Shown here: piece after piece, positions 24,101 through 39,100 of the stretch
Layout of the letters: every line of letters starts with the position of its first letter
How positions within the stretch are numbered: position 1 is the stretch's first letter
NCBI RefSeq assembly: GCF_000150275.1
Contig: NW_002060977.1
Coordinates: 300,288-364,287, forward strand
Length of the DNA: 64,000 bases
Origin: Trichoplax adhaerens
Taxonomy: Eukaryota; Placozoa; Uniplacotomia; Trichoplacea; Trichoplacidae
Direction of reading: 5' to 3'
Notes under the pieces: generated by a model
What the model was told of the DNA's origin: nothing
Database searches by the model: none
The model's input: only the letters and a program-made list of their open reading frames with translations
Position numbers and translations under genes: made by a program

Positions 24101-27100
24101 ATAAATCATCTTATAACAATAGTTTTAAATATGAACATCTACTAACTGATTTTACATAGTAAGACTACAATACAAGATATCTATTCACAGAATCATTTCA
24201 GTACACTTACGGTCAACTATTAGTCAGAATTACAGCCACAACTACATAAGAATTTTTTTTCAGTACCAAGTGTAATTTACTATAATACTTTATAAATTAT
24301 ATAATTGTTAATGATTACTGCAGTAAGAAATTAATCGTAATCTCCATTTAGAAATATTAAATTCGCGAAATTTAGTCATTTAATTCTTCATGGTAGTTAG
24401 TACATTAATATTCGTATGATCACGAGTCTTTTAGATAGAACTGAATAGGGCCTCAATATATCGAACGACATCAGTGCTTGATTTTGACAGATATTAAGCC
24501 GGAATACCTTGGCTACGTTAATTCCCTATATAGACCCAAATACAGCGCAGTAAAGCTCAAATAATAGTACACTTTCATATTTTCAACTGTGTGCATGGTT
24601 ACTATGTTAATGATTGTTAATAATTAATTTTAAAATGACGTTTCTTTTAATTTTGATTCTCGATGTTTTTGGTTGGATAAAAAAGATTGGCCTTTCCATG
24701 TTAAGTCACTTAGGTTGTTAATCAATTCCAAGACTTCTTTATTGAAAAATATATTGTAATTTGCGAAATGCCTAATCAGTTACCGAAAATGCGCAGTTAA
24801 AGCCAATAACTTAATTCTATGTATTAGCTCACGCTATAAAAAATATTAAATCAGAGAATCCTCTTTCTTTACTGACAGCTAATTCATTGCAATAATCCAA
24901 AAGATCAATAAGAAAATGTTATATACCACTATTTTACTTTGAATATGCAATATGACTAATTTATACGTATGCGATAATTAAAAATCTTATGCCTTTTACG
25001 AGTATTCAAATACTTATACATAGATTTGCAGGCGCTAATGCAGTACAGATAATGAATGAAATAAGTACCAAAATTACATGATTAATCTATAGTCTGTTTT
25101 CCCTTATTAAAAGTACTGTATCACTATATTTTAGAATATTCCTTGACGTGATAGTAACATCTGAAATGGAAGATTTATTCGCAAATTCTTCGAAACTTTC
25201 TCATATGTAAGCAAATTACAGCGTTAATTAATACGATGATTACCAAAATTGCATTACAAATAAATTGTTTAATGATCATTTCTATATGTCCCATTCCGTA
25301 TACTATGGTAGCCAAATAACTAGGAGTCAATTTGGTAGCAATAATCTCGCTAGGGCAGTCGGACGTTTGCCTGCTCTGAAAACAGTGTAAGGCGCTGATT
25401 CAATTCCTTACTGCTTTTACATGTAGTAGCTACTAAAGTTATCATTTGTATTATTACCTGGGCTTCAGTACTTTGGACTATAACACCATTGGTAATAACA
25501 ACATCGATATCAAGTTATTAATCAACAAAAATATTACATCGTTGGTGACAATGTAAGTGTATTAATAAAGTTTTTAATAAGATCCTTAATCAATTTTTTA
25601 AAGTATTACAACTGATATGAATAACATGGCCAGTGAACTCTACTGTGTAGTACCGATTCTGCTGTAAATTAATTAGCAAAATGATAAATAATTTTTTCTG
25701 CACTTTAATCTAAATGTAAACGGAGTTGCAATTCTTCTTTCAGTAGTTGTTACTCTATCAATGTTAGTAGCTATACTGTACATCAAAATATCGAGTATTG
25801 TATTGGATAATTATGTTGGCGAAGATTCGAAAAAGAAATTAACATTTTGTGAGGAAATCGCTCCTATTTATGCTTAATATAAGAGACTATAAAACTAATC
25901 GAGTAGAGTTAATTTTAGATGTTAATTGTTTTATGGCTTATCACACTCTATATAATCAATACCAAGCTACCATATGTAATAATATTGCATAAAAATTGTA
26001 GCATAATCGGAATAAAAGTTGCATAGTCTTTACGTGATCATAGAATACATCATCACATATTACTGCCTTTTTGGAACCGTTTAAAAATACTTCTTGCGCC
26101 ATTAGGGACCTATCCGGAAATTCTTTAACTTCCTTAGGTCAAGGAACGTTTCAAAATTATCAAATGTTGCAGACATTGTAAGCATCATAACGGTATTTTA
26201 TCCTTACGTATGCATTTGATCGAGTAAACTTAATCAAAAAATTGTTAGCAATCTTCATCAAAAGATGTGAAATGGATAAAGCTCTTCAATAGCAATCAAA
26301 TATTAAAATTTATGAACAAGAATTGAGAAAATATCAGCAAATTATCTATATAAGTCTGTATTGAGCAGTCCTGAATGAGAATTAATAATTTTAATTTCTA
26401 ATACGAAATGCGCTTTAATTCTGCTCAATAAAATTTCAATCAGTTCGATGAAAACATTATTAAAATGTAAGTAAAAAGTTTGGCATAGATTAACTTAACT
26501 AACATTTTTTAATTTTTTGCATAGAATTTTAGACAAAAACAAGATTCAGTACCTTTCTAATGAAACATTTATTGGCTTATCTAGGCTAAAGAATTTGTAA
26601 GTTTGCAGATTTGAGATTGTGATATATACCAATCACGAAATTCCAAATTTTAGAAAAATAAGAGCTTTATTGAATCTTATACAAAGATTAACTACACACA
26701 GCTCTACTCTAGTCGAATACTACTACTAAAGACTTCTACAACGAACTAACAGAATAATCTAAAGTTGCATGCTTTATACTTTCCGTAGCATTCACAGCTA
26801 CAATCCGCATGGCAACCTTTTACCTTATTTTACACATAGTTAAATTATTCTTAGTAAGACTATTCTACTACGGACCATCATTAATCCAATATGGATACGA
26901 CTACAGTACTTACGTAGACATTATTCACACCAGCCAAAGTACAATGAATTAAGCATATCCTAATATATGATTTATAGTTCTATTTTTACCTATAGCCTTA
27001 TTAGTAACTTAACACCTTACTGTATATAGTCATCTGTACTCGAGTATAGAGTCTATATCACTACAGTCTATAGTTATAGCTACCAAATATCTCTTAGGAT

Positions 27101-30100
27101 AAATATCTACCGTACATTATACTAAGCATGGCTAACAGTCTACAATCACAATACTAGTTACATTACAGAGATATATAATAAAGTATAGATATTAATTTCA
27201 TTTCATTCCTCTCACAGAAAAATAACTGGAAATCAAATTGATGAAATAGAGAATGGGACTTTTAAACCGCTGAAACAGTTACAGTTGTTGTAAGTAAAGA
27301 GCATAATTGCATAGACTTTAAGTCCCATTAATCTTTTCTTTAAATATCAGTAATATGATACGGAATAAATTTTTCCATTCCGATATAATCAAACAGACGT
27401 GTTGATATACTTCTCTAAGATAAAAACTGATTTACTCACTAACAAAAATTTCATTGCTTAATTGTTGCTTCATTAAATAGAAACCTAGAGAGCAATTTCA
27501 TATTATCTGTTCATGAACAAACGTTTGTGGGATTAAGCTCCTTGACATATCTGTATGAATAAGAGACTTGCTAATTGTTATAGGAATCAATAACTGTTCT
27601 AAGATACTTAACTATTAAGTCAATCTTCGCTTTATGAACAGTAATCTAGGCTATAATAGAATCAGCAAGAGCAGCCATGATATTTTCCGACCAATTTCTA
27701 ACATACGTACTATGTATGATAACAATATAGACATTAATTAATGAATGCTGCAACACTACTTTTAGTCATTTCCATCATAAATTTGTAGAAACCTTTTCAT
27801 GCTTTCGATTTTATTCAGTGTGCATTAGCATACTATTAACTAATAAAATTTTACTTAATGCTACTAATGCCACTTTCTGAAAATAAACTGATCGTAATTT
27901 CGTCTTAGGAAATTATCCTATAATCAATTTACTGGAGATACTGATGGTCTGATAAAGAATTTACGTTTCCTTTCTGAACTGTTAGTGCAGAATGTATTCA
28001 TATATTTTACGGTTGATAGGACGATAAATTAATTGGCAACTGTAGCATTTCTAGATTCAGACTTAGTCATAGAAGCATTGTTATGCAAAAAAGACACTAC
28101 AATTACTCTGTAACTCAATATTTGCAACAATTGGTTCGTCATAATTAACTATTTAAAGCTAATCTTGGATTATTTTGATTTAGAAACTTCGATAATAATA
28201 ACATTACAGTCTTGGGAAAGAACGAATTGTCCAATTTGACTAATGTTGTAATCATGTAATTACAAATTTTACAAATTCTTTTGACACCATGCTACATAAC
28301 TGATGCTTTATTACTGAATTTGGCTATCACGATTTATTATTAGCTCACTAGCTAACAATGCTATCAAGAGCTTGGTGAAATGTAGCTTTTGTCATCTACC
28401 TAATTTGACGGAGATGTAAGTACTGAGACTTTGAGAGTTCCTACTTTTATGACTCTACTACCATACTTAAATTATCTCAAGTTTTGATAACAGCTACTAT
28501 TGTACTATTAAGATTAATTTCTACTAATTAGGACAATCATTTCCATATTCTATATTAGATGTTTCTGAAACTAGAAATTAATTAGATTTTGTGTTTTTGT
28601 AGCTCACTACAAAATAACATAATATCCGACATCGCTGAAGACGCCTTCTACAATTTACCAAATTTATCCAAACTGTAAGTAAATACCCTTTGAGGTATGG
28701 TAACTTCTGCTAGATTTTATTCAAATATTTAACTACATAATGTCACATCAACTCCTTTCTGGCAGCTTCTATTCCTAAGTAATTCTTGTATCGTACTCCA
28801 TTATAGCGAATTGCAAACACTTTTAATTAAATAACAGGCAAAAGCACTAAGGTATCATCGCCATACTAATTAAAACTAGAAATTTATAAAATGATCATCT
28901 ACTGCTATTAGTTAATCCTACTACAATTTCTAAATCAGAGTACAAGTGATTAACGAAGTTCTACTGAAATAGTTAGCATCGCATTTTTAAGATGTATACC
29001 ATCGATCGTTGTCACGGATTACTTCCTGATATGGTTACTAGTCTAATGTAAAGCCCTTAGGTTGAGTTACCTCTACAGATTATTGCCCTAATCGACCAAA
29101 AGATTTAGCCAGAATATAGGACTTCTATTGCAACGCCTAAGAACTATCCTTCTAAAAGGCTCGCAATCAGTAGACACACAGTACCATAATCTACAAAAAA
29201 GCTTTATTTAGTAAACTCACTACTCACTATTCTCCCTCAAAATCAACTATTTTAAACCAATAAATACACTCATAAATAAACGTTTAAATTAACAAAGAAT
29301 TACCAGACATCCCTTAATGGATAATTAGATATAAAGATAAACTTATTTAAAAAGAATAATCTTATCTAAATTACCGACGTTATTACAAAGCCTTATTGGC
29401 TAGTAGCTGTATCGCATTACAAATAGCATGCATAGCTTTCGTTTTCCAGATTAAACCAGAGTAATATTGATTTGCTATAGCGTATTAGTTCCTGTAGTTG
29501 TAAGTACTACAAATCATAGCATTTCCTGTACTATAACACTGCAACACTGCACAGTGAGCTACCATACTTTCTTAAATACTTTAATTTAGGTAATGCATTG
29601 TCATAAAAATTGTACTGATAACGTCATATTAACTATCAGGGTACATGTTGCAATGTTTTCTAACCAAATATGAAAATTACTTGTAACTTTTTCATATTGG
29701 CACAATATTTCTTTAACGATAACAGCTAGAAAAGTGTGATAAATGTCACCGTTGTGCGTCAATTACTAAATAATTTTTAAAACTGTTAACTATTGCATTA
29801 CAGAAAGCTTAGTAAGAACAATATTGCTATCAAAAATCAACCATTTGAGGCCTTACAAAGTCTGAAAGAACTGTATGTTTGAGCTTTCCATTCAGTATAG
29901 ATTACAATGTGTAGCTAACGTACTGATCACATTACTGTAAAAAATATGAAATCTTTTCGACAGATACTTGGATCTTAACTCCGTTGGTAATTTTTCTAAT
30001 AAAGGTCTATCACCGTTTCGTAATCTAAAGAAACTGGAAGTTCTGTATGTTAATCAAACATTGTTTACTAATCATTTCACGAAACATACCAATTAACTCT

Positions 30101-33100
30101 CACTAGTTTAGAAAGCAAACTTAGTTATATAGTAGAATGACCTGTATTATTCATGTACACTCAAAAGTAGATTATAAAATTGTACGCAATTGCCTCTATG
30201 CAAAATATAGCCTGCGGTAAATTTAATTTAAATTTCTTACTACTTAACTTATCGTAATCCTGACTAAAAAGCATTAAAAATATTTAATATCTCTACAAAA
30301 ATGTTGAAAGAATGCTACTATATCGCACCAAAACATTATAACAATCGTAGACTATTTTTCGGTAAAGTATTCAATAACTGATATTAAACCCAATACTCCT
30401 AATAATAAATACAATGATGTACTAACACAAGCATTTCTGAATAACAACGTTCTAAAAATCAGGACTAGCACATCAATGTATTACCAATGGTATAGTCTAC
30501 GTTTTTTTAAATATCTAATTTGTTCTAATAGGGATTTATCAGGAAATAATATACAATTCCTCGAGAAGAGGCTCTTTTGGGGATTAAGAAACTTGAAATA
30601 TTTGTAAGTATTGGAAAATGATATTTCTAGTATTTTTTTACGATAAGAAAATACTTGACAGGTAAACTGCTAGAATTTTAATTTTATACTCATACAATGC
30701 ACTATAATAGTTGATTAGTATACTTTGCAACACCTAACGACCAATCATTTAGATCCTTACTAGGGACTCACATGTTATGCAAATTCACACTGATGTACTT
30801 TATTCTATCAATGTTATACAAACAGGATGATGTTCAGTTTACTGCTGTAAAGAATAATGCGACCCAGTATATTAGATCTTTGTGTTTAAATGTAGCTCTA
30901 TACTCTTAATTTTATCCCAATTTATCTATCTAAATTTTTGTCACGAATTGAAACCTGAAAAGTCAGAAATATTAAAATCACTGCCAAAAACTAAGCACAA
31001 CGAGTCTATCGTCATACTTGTCTTCCTTGGCACCTATTTACATGCTGGTATCTAATCTAAATATTCACGATTTCTTATCGTCAGGAGGAACAGTAATCTC
31101 TAACCACTAGTTTCTCTTAGACAAAATCTGAACACAACCTATACTAAAAGCGAATGCAATACTAGTGTATGGTGCATTATTATAGCTATTATTTTTATGA
31201 CTGTATCGTAATCCATTATGAACGTAGTAATAATTTTCTGACACTCTAGAAACTGAAATTGTAGTTTAAATTATGCTCACAATTAATACAGCACACTGAA
31301 TAGCCTTAGTTTTATTCTTAAATAGAAGCCTTCATATACCTCGTATATTCTAGTAATAGCCCTCAGACAAATCTTTAGTATTTATGCTCTTGCCACAAAA
31401 CAGCTTTGCAACAAGTTAACGTAATGTGCGATCAATAAGTCAATTCCTTGAACCACGTATCAAGAAACGATATCTGCACTATCACAAACACTTTTGCTCT
31501 ACTAGCAGACTACACAAAGACTTAAACGCCTCGTATTTTACGTCAAACACTAAATTTGAGAATCCACTTTATTGTACGATATACTACATTTACATACTAT
31601 TCCTCTATAGTCCTTGAGTCATAGTTAGTATGATTAACTTTGGAATCATTTACTGAATTAGATATTAATTATAGCTACTGATCCCTTAATACAGACAACA
31701 GTATTTACGAACATAGACATCTGATGACTAATACAGAATAGTCAGATTACGATATGTCTTATCACGGAACATTTCCACGATAATTTACAATCTAGCATAA
31801 GTAAGTTACAATCACAAAGATTCGAACTGTAAGTAGATGATTTGCATTCCCTGTTATAACTATTTATTTCAGTGTGTGTATATGTGTCTCTGTCATAAAA
31901 AGTCAGTGCCATATTAAAACACAGTATATCCAAATTAGAAGTTAACTAAATAAGGATAAGCTAACAGAATAATCTTAACATAGATATTTCTACTCTAATA
32001 CAGTATATAACACAGTCACAGCTCTGTAATATGATAATAATGATTGATAAATTATAAGTGATAATAATTGAATTAATAAGCAATTATAGCCAGTTGGTCA
32101 CCATTTTCTTTACACATTTTTCGAAATTCTGAAGGATGAGATTGTCTATAATCGATGCCATAATTTTATTAAAAGCCGATCAAGCTAAGTAATTTCTATA
32201 AATTAGAAAAGCAAATTAACATATCCTCAAGAATTCACTACTTTTTCGTAACTTCGACGCCTAGCAGCTTGTAAAGTTAGCTAAGATAGCAAACACAACA
32301 GCAGCTATAATTTTTGTTTTTACTGTAACAATCGAAATTGTGGTGCAAGAAAAGTATGGAAGTGACTGCCTTTATCCTTCATCGATTTAGTAAATTTTAC
32401 CCATATCTTGCAATTACTTATAATGACTCTACCAAAGCCTATTTCCTTACCAATAATATCGGTATTGCTCTACCTTGTCCTATTGTACTGATTTCAGTTA
32501 ACTGTAGTAGTACAGTAGGTGGCTAAAAGGACGAGACAGCCCACATGTACTGTTTCTAGTATAAGACTGGGGTTCTCTAGTTAAGGTCATATCTAATGCC
32601 AAATATAGGACCATGTAGACTGCCTTCCATGTAAGAGTGTGAGGTTGATAGACTAAGAATCTTTAAAACTTTAGAAAATTAAGATTTATTGAACAAAACC
32701 TCCTTTACGAAGATACAACGTAATCGGTTAGCTGAGGACCTCTAACAAGAACGAACTATCTTACCATACTAAACTACTCGCTTTTATACTTTTCCGCGTT
32801 TACAGTATTAGCACCTTACTTACTACACACTTCAGTATTAGCATCTCAAATACAGGATAGTTTACATCTTTCATTTGAAGCTCTAGCGTGAGCACTGCAG
32901 CACTCCTCTTCAAAAGGATTACAGTTACTAAGCGAGCTCCATTTAATACTTAAGCCTCTAACGAGAATATCTATCACATGTTGAACACAACACCTAGGGT
33001 AGACATTACTAAATATATCATCAACTTAGAATGCAATATTACACTGTCTTACAAAGAGTTAAAGTATAATTATTTTATTAATCTTAGCAAGATGTTAAAT

Positions 33101-36100
33101 CAAGCTTTTACAGTCTCGAATTATTATGTCTACTATAGAATAGAAGCATTTATTGGGTATAGTTTGTATATAGATAAGATGTACTTTTGTGCAGATTTGT
33201 CTAAGTGGTATTATCCGGTATATCTTAGTCGTTTTCAATTGTTCTTATGAGGAGAAGAAATTGAAAATCTTCTCCGACAGACGGATGTATCAATAAACGT
33301 TATTATTCAAGACTATTTTTTCGGTGTTGACCTTCATGTATCACATAAGGGAATTACCCAATTTTGTTAATTCAAATTTTGGGTTACGTAAGTAAGTGAC
33401 CCTACAATAATAACAGGAGACTATCACTCGGTCATTACACCTATATACAACTTTCTGGTTAACGTTTACAATTTTAACCTAGCCAGCTAGATCTACAACA
33501 ACGGATCAATTAATTTCCACTAAAATGCTGAACTCATATTTCTAAAATAATCCCTTATGCAAAGACTATCCTTAGTTAAGCAATAAATAATTTAATTAAC
33601 TTCTCTAAATATCGATAGCAACTTAATAACATTTCCTTGAATATGCTTAACAAAATTTTGCGACTGAACGTTTTGTTTCTTATCAATAGTATCATAATAT
33701 TGCTGATTTTTAAGATACCTATGCGTAGATTATACTCATAATTATTTATTTATTAGCAAATTACAGATCATGAGCATGTTATTTTATGTTTATTACCATC
33801 ATAATTTTAAAATTTTTTAATTTAATTTGAAATAACTTAATTAATTTATCTAATTCTCTATGGCAATAGATTCCTTGCAGATAATTTCATTTTCGATATC
33901 TTACCTGATACCTTCCAATCAATGGATGCATTGATTCATTTGTAAGGCTAATCATAAATCCGATAGCAAAGCCTTCAAAGTTGATGTATACTACCTTTAC
34001 GCCCATCATCGGCATTACAAACTGTTTTCATCAGTGCTTTTCTCAATATTCTTTCGCAACATTCTTTCGCAACATTCTTTCGAAATGTAAACATAAATTA
34101 TATTTCCATTCTTTCACAAACTTTAGACGCCTAGAACAAAATTTAATCGAAAAAATTACGGGGAATCAAATACGAGGCTTAACAAATCTCCAACATCTGT
34201 AAGTTCTCTTAAATTATAATTACTCTAGTATACATTGGTATGTATTCCCTTGCTGTCTATTTGATTCAAGTAAAATTAAGAAATGACGATAATTACTTAG
34301 CCTATACCAAACACTGTGAAGTCGGATATTCCAAAAATTCTTTCCACTAATCCATTTCAAAATATTACATTTGTATGCAGAAATTTAGCAAGTAACCCAG
34401 CGAAGATGATCGAACTGGATGGTTTAAATGGTCTCAATAACTTGGAAACTTTGTGAGATATTTTACTTTGCCTTGACATCGCAGTATATAAATTTTTATC
34501 TCAGAATTAGTAATTATTAAAAATCATTTCATCATTTCATAAAAAATTAGTTAAATTAATGATCTAGTGCTAAGCTAAAGGACATTATGCAGATTTATCA
34601 TTATATTTTATTCGTTCAGTTGTAATCCTAACACTTTTGAATTGATAAACTTAATTCATGATAGGGATTTACGAGGCATTTACCTTGACAGACTAGATAA
34701 ATTGAAGATAAGCCAAATTCCAAATCTGAAAAAGCTGTTCGTATTAAAGACAGTATTATTAATTCATTTTTTGCTGATAGTAAACAAAACAGTCGATATC
34801 AATAAGGTATGTAGTCTAAACATGATAGAATGTATTATTTTCTATTATGGTCTAGGAATATGTACAGGAATAAAATTAAGATTGTTGACTACACACCTGG
34901 ATTAATTTCTACAAATATCACCATCGTGTAAGCTTATTCCATAATCGTAAACAGCAAATATATAGTGACCGATAAAATAATGTAACAAGTAACAATTTTC
35001 CATTATCCTTCCAGAGATCTTTCCTTCAATAGTATATCCGTTGTAAAGGGTTTTAACTTACTAAATTCTGTTCGAACATTGTAAGAAGTCATACGTATAT
35101 TAATTAATTTCTTGCAATAATTATAATCATCTGTCGCATTGCGTATATCCTGGGATCATAATTAAAGTCATTAATTAGCGATTATTTACCATTAATAGCA
35201 ACCTATCATATAATCAATTAACGTCGATGTCGCAACTAAATCTTCAAAACTTAACTTCTTTGACAAAACTGTGAGTTCAAAAATCACTCTCCTTCGATGT
35301 TTTAGTAATAGTAGTAACAGTTATTATAAGATTTTTTTTCTAATTTACCTTTTAGATTATTAAACTACAACCTTATAAGAAAGATAGAGGCAAAAGATAT
35401 CCATCGAACTCTAAAAATTAGTACTATCAATAAACTGTAGGTTATAATTCGGATTTATAGTATTTGAATGGCGTATTATCTTTGAATATAAAAACTTATA
35501 GCTTGATCATCCTGTACTATTGCTATGAAAGAGATTAACGAATCTATTACATAGTTAATGTAAATCATGCTTGATTATACGTTAAATACGGACATTGCTT
35601 AAATTTTTTTCTGTATGCATAAAACTAAAAAAAGCTTAGTGATTAATTTGAAACCAGAATAGTTATAATATCAGGAGTGCCTAATTAAGTTAAAATAATA
35701 TGCAAATAAACCTTAATTTCATCAATGATGCTCGAAATAACTTATCATCAGATCAAAATTAATTTATTCTCGAACATTAACAGCAATAGCTATAAAATAA
35801 AGGCAATCATAGAATAACAACAAGCCAGTGATAAGTAATACATAAATAAGTAATGATAAAGCGAATTTTTCGGAGATCCGACAGTCCCCTTTTACAAATT
35901 TATGTAGCTAAACAAACTTTATTTCGTAAAATAGCGGATAAAAAACTACTTTAAATAACATTTAATGCAGGGATTTTGCCAATAACCGTTTGTATAAGAT
36001 TGATCCATTAGCTTTCATAAATGCTGAAAATTTGAAAGTAATGTAAGTTGAGGTTTCCTCTATGATATCCAATGCTTGTCTGCTTTAATCAATAACTTTA

Positions 36101-39100
36101 TGTAATGGTGGATGATTCTTAATTTAAATTTCAAATGTGTCATGCACAAGTTACGAATTGCCGATAGCTAGTCAGTTTGAACTGATAGCGATTGTAATTT
36201 AATATCACAAAGCCAACATTACTACATTTCCTAAACTAAATTCATTTATTTTGAATAGCTATATTAATAATAATAAGCTACAGGAATTAAGATTTCTCCA
36301 AACGATTCCAAGTCTGGAAGAAGTGTAAGTTTAAGAAATAATAAGCATCTCATAAATTTTGTTGATTTATATTAGTAAGTATTTGAGCTACAGATTGCAA
36401 GAAATTTTACATACTATATTTATGAAACGGCAATAAAATGCTTTAAAGCTGTTGATCGTACTAAACTCAAAACGTGTATTTAAATAAAATTTATCTGTAC
36501 ATAAAATTATGGTGAAGTATCATCTAATATCCGAACAAGTCATTTTTATTGAAATCGATTTGTATTTTCAGCAATGCATCGTCCAATTTCATTCTTAATC
36601 TTGATCAATATGTATTTACTCAACTCCGTTCCTTGAAAATCCTGTAAGTTATCAGATCTGAAAGTAGCTAAAGTTGAGAATTAAGCATTAATACAGTTTA
36701 TGATTCGTTGACAAAATCAACTTGGTTTAAGTTACATATTACTATGTTTTATCCCTACTTGATATTTACGTCAGAGATATATCCTCAAATCACCTGCAGA
36801 AAATCGATTCTGAAGCCTTCGTCAATTGTTCTAATTTGACAGAATTGTAAAATACTTTTTTAAGACTATAATATTGCTGTGGCTATTGCTTTAAATATTT
36901 TCTTATATCTTTATTTTGTTTGTATAGAAATTTCAAAGCAGAAATAAAAATACAGAAATATTTTCTCTATCTTATGCACTCAGTTCTCATTATTCTTTAT
37001 TTTAGATATCTTGAAAATGTCGGATTAACATCGTTAAGCCAGATCAATATGACCAAACTTGATAAATTAACTAAGCTGTAAGTTTTACTTCAAACTATGA
37101 CCTTATTGTCTTTGATAACTACGGAAATATTTAACAATGCTACTTTTCACATAATCTAACATAAGAATAACTCAGTTAAATAAGATATGGTAAAATTTTT
37201 AACCTATTTAAATTCAAATTTAAGCCGATTTTCGGATATAATTGCAGAATTATTCGAAATAATAAAATATTGAAACTTGAAAATGAATCCTTTGAAGGTT
37301 TGACTGCGTTACAGTTATTGTAAGTGCTATAATATAAGCAAGATATTTATTATTTTAATATTTTAGTTAATTATAGCTGCTCTAACTAATGAATTTATAG
37401 ATAAAAATTTGCAATAGATGATAATATATACTACTCAATTCCATATTAATACACAAGCTAATCTTGCATTTTAAATAATTCTACTATCACTCTCGATTTA
37501 TAGGGATTTATCAAAAAATATGATCTCTCATTTATCCAGCAAAGTTTTTTCATTAGCTCAAAATTTATTTAAAATGTAAATAATTAACTTTCATGCATAT
37601 TGTAACTTACTGCAGTATAACACAAATATATAGAGCATTAGAAACCTTAAATAGAAATTTTTGTTTCTTATAGTACGGCTGACGAAAATCAATTATCGAC
37701 GTTTGACAGCGGCATACTTTGCATAAATAGAAAAATAGCCTTCTTGTAAGATAGACAGTAAAAGTAATATTTTATAAGATCAATATTCTATTCAATGAAT
37801 ATTGTCTTACGTGGATATGTAACCCGTGCATTTTTATGCAATCAAACTATTGCTGAAAAGACATATTCTACCGCCTTTTTCAATTGTGTATATGAACGAG
37901 GCCGGATGCGAAATCAGTCATTTTGTATAATGCCCAATCCTTTCCTGTATAAATTTGACAAAATAGCTTAAAATATGCTTTGTGGTTAATAGTAATTATC
38001 TTTATACTTGGGATGATTTTAGCTGCTTACACTAGTACATTAATATCTTTTTTAAAATCTAACAGTAATATGAAGTAATGATTTATGTGACGTATAATAA
38101 TCTGTTACCGTTATTAAAATAATTGTAAATTATTATCTTTACTTCAAATCATTAGATTTTCTGACTTAATAGTGAGAAAAGAACCACGATAGTGTATGAA
38201 ATATTAGTCTTCGTCACAATTTGCGTTAAATTTTGAATGTAGGGAATTATCAAGCTTAACCTGCCAGCTGAAATGACTAAATCATTCCGATTTTCTTCAA
38301 TTGTGATATACTTTTAGAAGTTTTCAGTCAAATAAAATAAGCAAAGTTATAGATACAAAGTGTCCCGGCGATTATACCAGAATAGAAGGAATGTAAGTAC
38401 TCAATAAAATTGATTAATCTCATGCATTAATAGTTTATACACAACTCAAATTATCAGTGCTTATATGTAAGAATCTCTCATGTAAATCCAAGACTGTGTG
38501 ATTCTCGTCACTATAATTATGTATAATTGTTATGAGTACGGTATTTTCTAACTACAATTTCAACGCAAAACTAGAAATTTAAATAATAACAGACTTGATG
38601 ATGGATTTGCTGCTTTACTTAAAAGAACAGCTGTTTTGAAATTTCTATCGGAATTGTAAGTCCATTCTAAGTTCAGTTTATCACAAGTTTGTCTGTTATT
38701 AAAGGTGTGATTCAAATTAATTTATGATTTCATTTAATAAAATATTCGTACTAAAGCTAATTCTTATCTACCTGTCATTTTAATTTGATTTGGTAATAGA
38801 ACCTATTCTCCATTAGAAATATAGGTAGTAATCAAATCACGAAATTTCCGGAAGAAATCACTCGCTTAACAAAGATCAGCTTACGTGCCATGTATGTATG
38901 CTATTCTACTTTTTATGCCGGCTAAGAAAGCTAATTAAACACTTATGAAGTTCAGTACTTATTTCTTTCCTTTTCAGAAATATTGGGTATAATCGCGTTG
39001 ATAGAAAGACTATCACTAATTTCATCGAAGGATTGTATTACTTTAACTACTTAGCTTGCCTCCAAACTCCAGTACCACTAATCTGTAAATTCTACTCCAT

